From: JANSYL01 sp965229695
GTDB taxonomy: Bacteria; Pseudomonadota; Alphaproteobacteria; Rhodobacterales; Rhodobacteraceae
Assembly: GCA_965229695.1 (NCBI GenBank)
Contig: OZ245921.1
Coordinates: forward strand, 1,736,001 to 1,800,000
Length of the DNA: 64,000 bases
Direction: 5' to 3'
Below are positions 49,748-58,397 of the stretch, piece after piece; the first letter of the stretch is position 1, and every line of letters starts with the position of its first letter. Under the pieces are notes generated by a model. That model saw only the letters and a list, made by a program, of their open reading frames with translations, was not told where the DNA came from and made no database searches. Position numbers and translations under genes: made by a program.

Positions 49748-52700
49748 TTACCTGGCGCGACCCCAGCCGCCGCCGCCGGGGGTGCGCATATCGATGGCAT
49801 CGCCGGGGTTGAGCGTAACCTCATCATTGCCATTCAGGCGTTCCCGCGTGCCATCGGCCCGCAGCACCCAGTTTTCGCCAATCGCCCCCGGTGTGCCGCC
49901 ATCGCCGCCCGGGATCGGCACGCGGCGATGCGAGGTGAGGGTGGTCACCGTCACCGCGTCCAGGAAGGTCAGAACCCGGTGCATCCCCTCTCCGCCATGG
50001 AACTGGCCGGTGCCGCCCGAGCCCTGGCGGATCGACATGCGGTCGACCCGGACGGGAAAGCGGGTTTCCAGCACTTCGGGGTCGGTGGCGCGGGTGTTGG
50101 TCATGTGCACCTGGACGGTATCGACGCCATCAAATCCCGGCCCGGCGCCTGAGCCACCGGCGATGGTTTCGTAATTCTGAAACTGCGCATTGCCCCAGAT
50201 GAAGTTGTTCATCGTGCCCTGGCTGCCCGCCAAAGCACCGAGTGCGCCGAAAAGGCAATCGCAGATCGCCTGGCTGACCTCGGTATTGCCGGCGATGACG
50301 GCGGCGGGACTGACCGGATTGATCATCGAGGCTTCGGGCAGGATGACATCGAGTGGTTTCAGACAGCCTTCGTTCAGCGGGATATCGCGGCCCACCAGGG
50401 TGCGGAAGACATAGAGCACCACCGCCGTGGCGATGGCCTTGGGGGCGTTGTAGTTGCCGGGGTGCTGCGGCGAGGTGCCGGTGAAGTCGATCACCGCGCG
50501 CCCAGCGGTTTGATCGACCCGGATGCTGACGGCGATCTGGCTGCCATCATCCAAGGGGTAGGTGTTTTGCCCGTCTTTGAGCGAGCCGATCACGCGCCGG
50601 ACGGAAGCTTCGGCATTGTCTTGGACATGGCGCATATAGGCAAGAACCGTCTCTAACCCGAAGGTTTCGACCATATTTCGAACCTCGCGGATGCCGGTTT
50701 CATTGGCGGCAACCTGGGCTTCGAGATCGGCCATGTTCTGGTCGATGTTGCGGCAGGGATATTGGCCGGAGGCAAGCAGGGCGCGGGTTTCACCCGCCCG
50801 CAGCGTGCCGCGATCCATCAGTTTGAAATTGTCGATGACGACGCCTTCTTCTTCGATCCGGGTGGAATCAGGGGGGCCGGACCCAGGGGTGCGCCCGCCG
50901 ATATCGGCGTGATGGCCGCGTGAGCCGACCCAGAACAGAATGGTTTGATCGTCGGCATCAAAGACGGGTGTGATCACAGTGACATCGGGCAGATGTGTGC
51001 CGCCATTGAAGGGCGCGTTGAGCATGAACGCGTCGCCAGGCGCGATTGCGCCCGCATTCAGACGCGCGACGGTGCGCACAGCTTCGGACATCGAGCCCAG
51101 ATGCACCGGCACATGCGGGGCGTTGGCGACCAGATTGCCGGTGGCATCGAACAAGGCGCAGGAGAAATCGAGCCGTTCTTTGATGTTCACGGAATAGGCG
51201 GTGTTGGCCAGGGTCGCGCCCATTTGTTCGGCGATATTCATGAAAAGGTTGTTAAAAACCTCAAGCATCACGGGGTCGGCGGTGGTGCCGATGGCGTGGC
51301 TGCTGCGCTTTTCGACCACGCGTTCCAGGACCAAATTGCCCAGATCATCGATGCGCCCGCGCCAATCGGGTTCGATCATATTGGTGCCGGTCGGCTCTGT
51401 GATCACAGCGGGGCCATCGACCGTTGCGCCGATGGGCAGGGCGGCCCGATCAAAGAGGGGGCAGGGGCTGCGAGCACCATCGAGATAGACATCGATCTGC
51501 GCGATGGGGTCGGGCATCGGTCCGGTGCCGGGGCGGGGCGCGTCCGGGGCGTCGGTTTCGCCAATGGCCTCAACCTCGAGCATTTCGAAGACCAGCCGTC
51601 GTTCGGGCGAGGCAAAGCCAAAACGGCCGCGATGGGCGGCATCGAAGGCTTGGGTCAGGTCATCGACCGAGCCAAAGGGTACAGCCAGCGATTGATGCGC
51701 GCCGTCGTACCGCAGATGGGCGCGCAGCTCGGTACGGATGCGATCTTGCGGAATGCCCTGTTCCAAGACCTCGGCGCGGGCCTCTTCCGCCATCTGAAAC
51801 AGTCTCTGTTCCGCCTGTTCGTGACTGTCTAGAGGCGCGTCGAACTGCGCCTCACGCAGGCTTCGGATATCGGCCAGGCCCATGCCATAAGCCGACAGAA
51901 CGCCCGCATAGGGATGGATCAGGACGGTCTTCATGCCCAAAGCATCGGCCACCAAACAGGCATGCTGCCCACCAGCGCCGCCAAAGCTGGCCAAGGCATA
52001 GCGCGTCACGTCATAGCCACGCTGGACGCTGATCTTTTTGATCGCGTTGGCCATGTTTTCGACGGCGATGCGCAGGAAGCCCTCGGCGACCTCCTCGGCT
52101 TTGCGGCCATCGCCGATTTCGGCGGCCAGGGCCTCGAACTTGGTGCGGACGATTTCGGCATCCAAGGGCTGATCGGCGTTTTCGCCAAAGACATGCGGGA
52201 AATGGGTGGGGTTCAGTTTGCCCAGCATGACGTTGCAATCGGTGACGGTCAGCGGCCCGCCCTTGCGATAGGCGGCGGGACCAGGATCGGCGCCCGCGCT
52301 TTCCGGGCCAACCTGAAAGCGCCCCTCGCGGAAGGACAGGATCGAGCCGCCGCCCGCCGCGACCGTGTGGATATGCATCATCGGCGCGCGCATCCGGACC
52401 CCCGCGACCTCGGTCTCGAAACTGCGCTCATAGGTGCCAGCGAAGTGGCAGACATCGGTGGAGGTGCCGCCCATATCGAAACCGATCAGCCTATCGAACC
52501 CGGCGGCTTGGCCGGTGCGGACCATGCCAACAACCCCGCCCGCGGGCCCGGATAGGATCGCATCGCGCCCCTGGAACAGGCGCGCATCGGTCAGCCCGCC
52601 ATTCGATTGCATGAAATAGAGCCGTTCGCAGCCGCCCTGGCCCAGGTCGAGCGCGTCGGCCACCTGATCGACATAGCGGCGCAGAATGGGGGAGAGATAG

Positions 52701-53317
52701 GCATCGACCACGGCCGTATCGCCCCGCCCGACCAGTTTGATTAGGGGGGAGGCCGCGTGAGATGGGGTGATCTGGGTGAACCCGATCTCAGCCGCGATTT
52801 CGGCGGCGCGCTGTTCATGGGCGGGGTTCAGGTAGCTGTGCAGAAAGGCGATGGCGACCGACCGCGTGCCAGCGTCAAAGGCCGATTGCAGCGCGGCGCG
52901 GGTCGCCTCCTCATCCAGGGGGGTCAGAACCTGACCCTGGGCATCCAAGCGTTCGGGCAGTTCGACGGCGGTTTCGTAGAGCAGCTCGGGCAGTTCGATC
53001 TTGAGGTCGAACAGTTTGGGCCGCGCCTGGGTGCCGATGCGCAGAAGGTCACCAAAGCCCTGAGTGATCAGCAGCAGGACAGGCACACCTTTGCGTTCCA
53101 GCAGGGCGTTGGTGGCGACGGTCGTGCCCATTTTCACCGCCTCGATCCCCTTGGGGTCATCCCGCATCAGGCGGCGCACCCCTTCGACGGCGGCATCGCG
53201 GTAATGGGCGGGATCTTCGCTAAGCAGTTTGGTGGTGACGATATCGCCATCGGGTTTGCGCCCGACCAAATCGGTGAATGTGCCGCCGCGATCGACCCAA
53301 AACTGCCACTTGCCCAT
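49748..53317 (-). CDS. 5-oxoprolinase/hydantoinase (HyuA-HyuB fusion)
   Basis: An 1189-residue fusion of hydantoinase A-type and B-type subunits, as in ATP-dependent 5-oxoprolinase, which opens 5-oxoproline to glutamate. The A part begins WQFWVDRGGTFTDLVGRKPD (nucleotide loop, about residues 4-23) and has GFDRLIGFDMGGTSTDVCHF. The B part starts near residue 690 with EVFNNLFMNIAEQMGATLAN and carries TVITPVFDADDQTILFWVGS and HYNAPKA-like sequence (NYNAPKAIATAV). GGAGGGG precedes the ATG by 5 nt. Substrate choice (5-oxoproline versus another hydantoin or acetone) is not settled by sequence alone. It is divergent from the hydrolase gene. Confidence 0.88.
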   Translation of the reverse strand: MGKWQFWVDRGGTFTDLVGRKPDGDIVTTKLLSEDPAHYRDAAVEGVRRLMRDDPKGIEAVKMGTTVATNALLERKGVPVLLLITQGFGDLLRIGTQARPKLFDLKIELPELLYETAVELPERLDAQGQVLTPLDEEATRAALQSAFDAGTRSVAIAFLHSYLNPAHEQRAAEIAAEIGFTQITPSHAASPLIKLVGRGDTAVVDAYLSPILRRYVDQVADALDLGQGGCERLYFMQSNGGLTDARLFQGRDAILSGPAGGVVGMVRTGQAAGFDRLIGFDMGGTSTDVCHFAGTYERSFETEVAGVRMRAPMMHIHTVAAGGGSILSFREGRFQVGPESAGADPGPAAYRKGGPLTVTDCNVMLGKLNPTHFPHVFGENADQPLDAEIVRTKFEALAAEIGDGRKAEEVAEGFLRIAVENMANAIKKISVQRGYDVTRYALASFGGAGGQHACLVADALGMKTVLIHPYAGVLSAYGMGLADIRSLREAQFDAPLDSHEQAEQRLFQMAEEARAEVLEQGIPQDRIRTELRAHLRYDGAHQSLAVPFGSVDDLTQAFDAAHRGRFGFASPERRLVFEMLEVEAIGETDAPDAPRPGTGPMPDPIAQIDVYLDGARSPCPLFDRAALPIGATVDGPAVITEPTGTNMIEPDWRGRIDDLGNLVLERVVEKRSSHAIGTTADPVMLEVFNNLFMNIAEQMGATLANTAYSVNIKERLDFSCALFDATGNLVANAPHVPVHLGSMSEAVRTVARLNAGAIAPGDAFMLNAPFNGGTHLPDVTVITPVFDADDQTILFWVGSRGHHADIGGRTPGSGPPDSTRIEEEGVVIDNFKLMDRGTLRAGETRALLASGQYPCRNIDQNMADLEAQVAANETGIREVRNMVETFGLETVLAYMRHVQDNAEASVRRVIGSLKDGQNTYPLDDGSQIAVSIRVDQTAGRAVIDFTGTSPQHPGNYNAPKAIATAVVLYVFRTLVGRDIPLNEGCLKPLDVILPEASMINPVSPAAVIAGNTEVSQAICDCLFGALGALAGSQGTMNNFIWGNAQFQNYETIAGGSGAGPGFDGVDTVQVHMTNTRATDPEVLETRFPVRVDRMSIRQGSGGTGQFHGGEGMHRVLTFLDAVTVTTLTSHRRVPIPGGDGGTPGAIGENWVLRADGTRERLNGNDEVTLNPGDAIDMRTPGGGGWGRAR

Positions 53318-53383
53318 TGCAACCCCTCCGTTCCGAGGGTCTTGCTAACAGCCAAGCGAGACCGGAACCAGAGGAGCCTGTCG

Positions 53384-54184
53384 ATGCCGATCACCGATTG
53401 GGATGATGCCTATGCCAATGGCGCGTATATCCCCGAGGCGGATACGATTTTGGCCGCGTGGCCGGGCCGGTCCGAAGCGCTGTGCGCGCGGCTTCCGCCC
53501 GAGCGGCGGGGCTATGGGGCGCATGAACGGCAGGTGACACAGGTTTTCTGGCCCGGTGCCGCGCCCTTGGGCTTGGTTGTGATTGTCCATGGCGGCTATT
53601 GGCTGCGGTTTTCGGCGGAAGATTTCGCCTTTTTGGCCCAGGGGGCGCTGGAGCGGGGTTACGCCGTGGCGATGCCCAGTTATCGCCTGGCGCCCGAGGT
53701 TGATATTAGTACGATCACGCAGGATGTTCGGGCGGCTGTGGTGGATGTTGCCGGGCAGGTTGATGGTCCGATCTATCTGGCGGGTCATTCGGCGGGCGGT
53801 CATTTGGTGACACGGCTTGCGTGTCGGGGGGCGTTGCCGGGCGAGGTTGCAGGACGCATCGGGCGGGTGGTGTCGATTTCGGGCCTGCACGATTTGCGCC
53901 CCTTGATGCGGACCGAAATGGCGGAGCCGCTGCATTTGAGTGAGGATTTGGCGGGGGTGGAAAGCCCGCTGTTCCATGAGCCAATCGCGGGGCTTTCGCT
54001 GGTTTGCGCGGTTGGGTCTGCGGAACGGCCCGAGTTTTTGCGGCAAAACGATCTGTTGGTGAATGCCTGGACTGGGCTGGGGGCCGATGCCAGATCGGTG
54101 CATCTATCGGGTGACAATCATTTCACGATCATCGACGGGCTATGCGCCCCCGATGGCCCGTTGACCAAGCTGATGTTGGATTAG
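53384..54184 (+). CDS. Alpha/beta hydrolase (kynurenine formamidase-like)
   Basis: A 266-residue alpha/beta hydrolase. The oxyanion motif is HGGYWLRF (about residues 68-75), the nucleophile elbow is GHSAGGHLVTRL (Ser about 140), and the ending has LSGDNHFTIID with the catalytic His. HGGYW is characteristic of kynurenine formamidase-like and carbamate-degrading relatives, so arylformamidase is a guess only. The ATG at 53384 has GAGGAG 7 nt upstream. A longer open frame upstream runs antisense to the oxoprolinase gene and is ignored. Convergent with the MarR regulator, overlapping it by 4 nt. Confidence 0.8.
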   Translation: MPITDWDDAYANGAYIPEADTILAAWPGRSEALCARLPPERRGYGAHERQVTQVFWPGAAPLGLVVIVHGGYWLRFSAEDFAFLAQGALERGYAVAMPSYRLAPEVDISTITQDVRAAVVDVAGQVDGPIYLAGHSAGGHLVTRLACRGALPGEVAGRIGRVVSISGLHDLRPLMRTEMAEPLHLSEDLAGVESPLFHEPIAGLSLVCAVGSAERPEFLRQNDLLVNAWTGLGADARSVHLSGDNHFTIIDGLCAPDGPLTKLMLD

Positions 54185-54615
54185 GGGGTTTCGTAAAGCT
54201 CGTTGATGGCGGTTTTGAGGTTCGCCCGATCCTCGGGGCCCAGGGCGCCCAGCATCCGCATCTCGACATCGCGGGCCAGCATGCGCAGACGGCTGATTTC
54301 GGCCGAGCCTTTGTCGCTGAGCGTGACAACCAAGCGCCGCCGGTCATTGGTGTCGCGGATGACGGAAATCAGACGCAGGTCTTCCAACCGCCGCTGCGCG
54401 CGGCTGACCCGTGCGGCATCCATCGCGGTCAGGATGCACAGATCATGCGAGGAACAAGGTTGATGCGCAGGAAGCGCCATCATGATGCGCCATTCGGGCA
54501 CTTGAAATCCGGCATCTTCCACGATGTTCTGGAACATGCGATTGGCGATCACGGACATCTGAAATGGCAGAAAATCCGTTAGGTCGAATGGCAAAGATTG
54601 CGCCTGATCTTTCAC
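54181..54615 (-). CDS. MarR-family transcriptional regulator (first)
   Basis: A 144-residue MarR-type dimeric regulator. The N-terminal dimerisation helix (LTDFLPFQMSVIANRMFQNI) precedes a winged helix with VPEWRIMMALPAHQP, AARVSRAQRRLEDLRLISVI and the wing RDTNDRRRLVVTLSDKG (about residues 93-109). The start is GTG. It is the only gene read leftward from the 356-bp region before serC, and it is convergent with the alpha/beta hydrolase. It is related to the second MarR at 57.9 kb. Its ligand is unknown; a cluster of GACAAT half-sites upstream may be its operator. Confidence 0.9.
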   Translation of the reverse strand: MKDQAQSLPFDLTDFLPFQMSVIANRMFQNIVEDAGFQVPEWRIMMALPAHQPCSSHDLCILTAMDAARVSRAQRRLEDLRLISVIRDTNDRRRLVVTLSDKGSAEISRLRMLARDVEMRMLGALGPEDRANLKTAINELYETP

Positions 54616-54971
54616 GCGCCCACCGATCTTGAGCTGTTATTACCGTCGCCCATAAGTTTAGCTTGGCGGCCAAAGCTCTCGCAAGACAATTGTCAATTCT
54701 TATGGACAATGGCGGCGACAATGCCGTCAAGTTTGCTGGAATATCTTTTTTAATCAATGGCCTGTAGGCGGCATCTGAGCGATAGGCGTTTTGCCGCACA
54801 CGTATAGGGCGAACGCCTTAAAGGCGATTTGCTTGTTTCCGATCGGCAACAAGCCGGGCCAGCCATCGCGCAATTGCGACCTTTCTGCCCCGTTTTACGG
54901 CTTGTGGCCACGGGGCCGCCTGGCTTAGACGCGTCGGTGGGACACCCCTCCCCAACGAGGGGCGCATATCT
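54616..54971. other. 356-bp gene-free region with half-site cluster and serC leader
   Basis: This is the longest stretch without a gene. It holds four GACAAT half-sites between 54685 and 54722 (one palindromic pair GACAATTGTC). Further right are two hairpin-forming segments before serC. I see no small ORF with good support. It probably carries the divergent promoters of the MarR gene and the serCA operon. Confidence 0.6.
54685..54722. promoter_or_regulatory. Cluster of GACAAT half-sites, candidate MarR operator
   Basis: GACAAT occurs at 54685-54690, 54705-54710 and 54717-54722 on the + strand, and inverted at 54689-54694, giving GACAATTGTC and ATTGTC-N10-GACAAT. It is 70-107 bp upstream of the MarR gene start. 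Number and spacing suggest cooperative regulator binding; which protein binds is inferred. Confidence 0.45.
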
Positions 54972-54985
54972 GTGAGGGTATCAGA
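54880..54985 (+). ncRNA. Candidate serC leader RNA
   Basis: A structured 5' region just before serC. One hairpin pairs GCCCCGT (54887-54893) with ACGGGGC (54910-54916). A second pairs CCCCTC (54945-54950) with GAGGGG (54957-54962), a purine tract close to the serC ribosome-binding region. A serC leader motif is known upstream of serCA in alphaproteobacteria. Whether this sequence belongs to that family needs a covariance search. An attenuation role is inferred. Confidence 0.45.
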
Positions 54986-54986
54986 G

Positions 54987-56141
54987 ATGACACCGACAAA
55001 ACCGGCTGCGCGGCCGGACAATCCGCGTTTTTCCTCGGGCCCCTGTGCCAAACCCCCGACATGGACATTGGATCAGCTTTCCGACGCCGCCCTGGGCCGG
55101 TCGCATCGCGCCGCCGTGGGCAAAGATAAGCTGAAAGCCGCGATTGGCCGGACCGCCGCCCTGTTGGGTGTGCCGGACGGGTACAAGGTGGGCATCGTGC
55201 CCGCGTCTGATACCGGGGCTGTGGAAATGGCGATGTGGTCGATGCTGGGCGCGCGGCCTTGCACGATGCTGGCCTGGGAAAGCTTTGGCGCCGGCTGGGT
55301 CACGGATGTGGTCAAGCAGCTCAAGCTCGAGGCCGAGGTGAAAACCGCCGAGTATGGGCAGATCGTCGATCTGGCCACGGTCGATTTTGACACTGATGTT
55401 GTCTTTACCTGGAACGGCACCACCAGCGGCGTGCGCCTGCCCGATGGCGATGCGATCCCTGCCGACCGCGCTGGCCTGACGATTTGTGACGCGACCAGTG
55501 CGGCCTTTGCGCAGGATCTGCCTTGGGACAAGCTCGATGTTGTGACCTTTTCCTGGCAGAAGGTGATGGGGGGCGAAGCGGCGCACGGTATGCTGATCCT
55601 GAGCCCCCGCGCGGTGGAGCGGTTGGAAAGCTACACTCCCGCCTGGCCACTGCCCAAGATTTTCCGCCTGACCAAAGCTGGCAAGCTGATCGACGGTATC
55701 TTCAAAGGGGCCACGATCAACACGCCGTCGATGCTGGCGGTTGAGGATTACCTGGTCGCGCTGGATTGGGCCGAAGCCATTGGCGGTTTGCCCGCATTGA
55801 TGGCGCGGGCCGATGCCAACGCCCAAGCCGTGTTCGATTTCTGCGATGCGCGGGATTGGGTCGAAAACCTGGCGGAAGACCTGGCCACACGGTCAAACAC
55901 CAGCGTTTGCCTGAAATTCACCGATCCCCGCATTCTGGATGGGGCCGCGTTTGCCAAAGCTGTTGCCAAACGGCTGGAAGCCGAAGGCGTTGCCCTGGAT
56001 ATGGGTGCCTATCGCGATGCCCCCCCGGGCCTGCGGATTTGGTGCGGCGCGACGGTCGAAACCTCGGACATCGCGGCCATGCTGCCATGGCTCGACTGGG
56101 CCTTTGAAACCGAGATCGCGGCGCAAGCCGCCGCCGCCTAA
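54987..56141 (+). CDS. serC: Phosphoserine aminotransferase
   Basis: SerC, 384 residues, PLP-dependent, converting 3-phosphohydroxypyruvate to phosphoserine. The N-terminal RPDNPRFSSGPCAKPPTWTL is typical of the alphaproteobacterial type. The PLP lysine sits in TFSWQKVMGGEAAHGMLILS (about residues 188-207), with TWNGTTSGVRLPDG and ICDATSAAFAQDLPWDKLD around the cofactor. ATG 54987 has GAGGG 8 nt upstream; GTG at 54972 is an alternative. serA follows after a 59-nt gap with a small hairpin (CTATTC/GAATAG), so serCA is one operon. The long leader upstream may regulate it. Confidence 0.95.
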   Translation: MTPTKPAARPDNPRFSSGPCAKPPTWTLDQLSDAALGRSHRAAVGKDKLKAAIGRTAALLGVPDGYKVGIVPASDTGAVEMAMWSMLGARPCTMLAWESFGAGWVTDVVKQLKLEAEVKTAEYGQIVDLATVDFDTDVVFTWNGTTSGVRLPDGDAIPADRAGLTICDATSAAFAQDLPWDKLDVVTFSWQKVMGGEAAHGMLILSPRAVERLESYTPAWPLPKIFRLTKAGKLIDGIFKGATINTPSMLAVEDYLVALDWAEAIGGLPALMARADANAQAVFDFCDARDWVENLAEDLATRSNTSVCLKFTDPRILDGAAFAKAVAKRLEAEGVALDMGAYRDAPPGLRIWCGATVETSDIAAMLPWLDWAFETEIAAQAAAA

Positions 56142-56200
56142 CAACCCGACTATTCCCACGAATAGCCGCATACCCGCTTATGTTTGAAGGAGAGCCTGAC

Positions 56201-57796
56201 ATGGCCCCCAAAGTTCTTGTGTCGGACAAGCTGTCTGAAACCGCCGTACAGATTTTCAAGGATCGCGGCATCGACGTTACCTTTGACCCCAGCATCGGTA
56301 AGGATAAGGAAAAGCTTCTAGAGGTGATCGGCCAATATGATGGCCTGGCCATCCGTTCGGCCACCAAGGTCACCGAAAAGATCATCGCCGCTGCCGACAA
56401 TCTAAAGGTTGTGGGGCGTGCCGGGATTGGGGTCGACAATGTCGACATCCCCGAAGCGTCGAAAAAGGGCATCATCGTGATGAACACGCCCTTCGGCAAC
56501 TCTATCACCACCGCGGAACATGCGATTGCGATGATGTTTGCGGTCGCCCGTCAGGTGCCCGAGGCCAATGCCTCGACCCATGCGGGCAAATGGGAAAAGT
56601 CGCGTTTTATGGGCGTCGAACTGACGGCCAAGACGCTGGGCGTGATCGGCGCGGGCAATATCGGGTCTATCGTCATTTCGCGTGCCCTGGGGCTGCGTAT
56701 GAAAGTGGTGGCCTATGACCCCTTCCTCAATGAAGAGCGCGCGCGCGAACTGGGCGTGACCAAAGTGGAGTTGGACGAGCTTTTGGAGCGCGCTGATTTC
56801 ATCACCTTGCACGTGCCCTTTACCGAAAAGACCGCCAATATCCTGAGTGCCGAAAATCTGGCCAAGACCAAACCGGGTGTGCGCATCGTGAACTGCGCCC
56901 GTGGCGGTTTGGTGGATGAAGACGCCCTGGCCGAGCTGCTGAAATCGGGCCATGTGGCTGGTGCGGCCTTTGACGTGTTCAAACAGGAACCGGCCACGGA
57001 TAACCCGCTTTTCAACCTGCCCAACGTGGTTGTGACCCCGCATCTGGGCGCGGCCACGACCGAAGCGCAGGAAAACGTGGCGCTGCAAGTGGCCGAACAA
57101 ATGTCGGATTACCTGCTGACGGGTGCTGTGACCAACGCGCTTAACATGCCGTCGGTCACCGCCGAAGAGGCCTCGATCATGGGGCCATGGGTGAAGCTGG
57201 CCGAACATCTGGGCGCTTTTGTCGGCCAGCTGACCGAAGAGGCCATCGAAGAGATCGAGATTGTCTATAACGGCACGGTGTCGTCGATGAACCTGCAAGC
57301 GCTGAACTGTGCTGCGATTGCCGGTGTGATGAAGGCCACGAACCCCGATGTGAACATGGTGTCGGCCCCCGTGATCGCCAAAGATCGTGGGATCGAGATC
57401 AGCACCACGACCCAGGACAAAACCGGTGTGTTCGATGGTTATATCCGCCTGGTGGTGAAGACCGAGAAAAAGACCCGCTCGATCGCGGGCACGGTGTTCT
57501 CGGATGGCAAGCCGCGCTTCATCCAGATCAAAGGCATCAATATCGATGCCGAGATCGGCGAACACATGCTTTACACCACCAACGAAGATGTGCCCGGCAT
57601 CATCGGGGCGCTGGGTCAGACCATGGGTGAAAACGGCGTGAATATCGCGAACTTTACCCTGGGTCGTTCAGGCCCCAAAGGGGAGGCGATTGCGCTTCTC
57701 TATCTTGATGCGCAACCCCCGCAGGAGGTGTTGGATAAGCTGGGCGCCACTGGCCTGTTCCAATCGATTCGCCCGCTGCAATTCGCGGCGGCCTGA
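56201..57796 (+). CDS. serA: D-3-phosphoglycerate dehydrogenase
   Basis: SerA, 531 residues, the first and usually serine-inhibited step of serine synthesis. The catalytic domain contains GRAGIGVDNVDIPEASKKGI and the NAD fold LGVIGAGNIGSIVISRALG (about residues 143-160). The dehydrogenase signature includes the Arg and Glu regions VNCARGGLVDEDAL, and the His in TPHLGAATTEAQENVA. The C-terminal allosteric-substrate-binding domain (about 320-450) is followed by an ACT domain ending in FTLGRSGPKGEAIALLYLD. This is the long, type-3-like SerA. ATG 56201 has AAGGAG upstream. It is second in serCA. Confidence 0.97.
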   Translation: MAPKVLVSDKLSETAVQIFKDRGIDVTFDPSIGKDKEKLLEVIGQYDGLAIRSATKVTEKIIAAADNLKVVGRAGIGVDNVDIPEASKKGIIVMNTPFGNSITTAEHAIAMMFAVARQVPEANASTHAGKWEKSRFMGVELTAKTLGVIGAGNIGSIVISRALGLRMKVVAYDPFLNEERARELGVTKVELDELLERADFITLHVPFTEKTANILSAENLAKTKPGVRIVNCARGGLVDEDALAELLKSGHVAGAAFDVFKQEPATDNPLFNLPNVVVTPHLGAATTEAQENVALQVAEQMSDYLLTGAVTNALNMPSVTAEEASIMGPWVKLAEHLGAFVGQLTEEAIEEIEIVYNGTVSSMNLQALNCAAIAGVMKATNPDVNMVSAPVIAKDRGIEISTTTQDKTGVFDGYIRLVVKTEKKTRSIAGTVFSDGKPRFIQIKGINIDAEIGEHMLYTTNEDVPGIIGALGQTMGENGVNIANFTLGRSGPKGEAIALLYLDAQPPQEVLDKLGATGLFQSIRPLQFAAA

Positions 57797-57809
57797 TCCT
57801 GCGCCGGTT

Positions 57810-57870
57810 TGCCCCGCGACACCGGGGCACGCCGCGCTTGGGTTGCGCGACGGGCTGGTTCGCGCAACCC
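57810..57870 (+). repeat. Tandem hairpins between serA and the second MarR gene
   Basis: TGCCCCG/CGGGGCA pairs at 57810-57816 and 57823-57829. A stronger 11-bp stem GGGTTGCGCGA/TCGCGCAACCC pairs 57840-57850 with 57860-57870. No U-tract follows either. The first stem repeats the TGCCCCG stem found after gltD. They may end the serCA transcript or stabilise its 3' end. Confidence 0.5.
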
Positions 57871-57907
57871 TACCGGTGCAATCGCAACGACCGGAAGGGC
57901 CAATCCC

Positions 57908-58375
57908 ATGGCTCAATCCTTCACCCTGGATGATTTTCTGCCCTATCGGGTTGCCGTTTTGGCAGGCCGCCTTAGCCGCGATTATTCGCGGATCTATCAA
58001 GAGAAGTTTGGGCTGTCGCGTGCTGAATGGCGCGTGATGGCGCATCTCAGCCAGGACAATGCGGTTTCCGTGCGCGAAATTCACGCGCGCGTCGATATGG
58101 ACAAATCCAAAGTGTCCCGCGCCGCCAGCCGGTTGGAGGAAGCTGGCATCATCACCAAGAAGGTTAGCCATAGCGACCGCCGTTTGGTTGTGCTGGCCCT
58201 GACCGACAAGGGGCACGCGATGATGGATGAACTGGCCCCAATTGCCGATGCGTTTCAGGCCGATCTGCTCCGCCGTTTGGGGGGCGATGTGGCGGGCTTT
58301 CTGAACGGCCTTGAAACGCTTAGCTCGGCCGGGGCCGAGGAGACCAGCGCCGACCTGGAAGATCGGCGCGCCTAA
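57908..58375 (+). CDS. MarR-family transcriptional regulator (second)
   Basis: A 155-residue MarR-type regulator, related to the one at 54.2-54.6 kb. Both share the DFLPF/Y start and the RIMM/RVMAHL core. The N-terminal helices begin LDDFLPYRVAVLAGRLSR; the winged helix has AEWRVMAHLSQDNAVSVREI, DKSKVSRAASRLEEAGIITK and the wing SHSDRRLVVLALTDKG (about residues 92-107). It lies 111 nt after serA and 22 nt before a thiolase gene, so it may control or be cotranscribed with the thiolase. The ligand is unknown. Confidence 0.9.
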   Translation: MAQSFTLDDFLPYRVAVLAGRLSRDYSRIYQEKFGLSRAEWRVMAHLSQDNAVSVREIHARVDMDKSKVSRAASRLEEAGIITKKVSHSDRRLVVLALTDKGHAMMDELAPIADAFQADLLRRLGGDVAGFLNGLETLSSAGAEETSADLEDRRA

Positions 58376-58397
58376 CTCTTAACGAGGAGAAGAGATC

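Noticed and set aside
52757..53383. Long N-terminal extension of the alpha/beta hydrolase gene
   Set aside because: The extension is antisense to the oxoprolinase gene. The family begins at ATG 53384, which has its own GAGGAG site.
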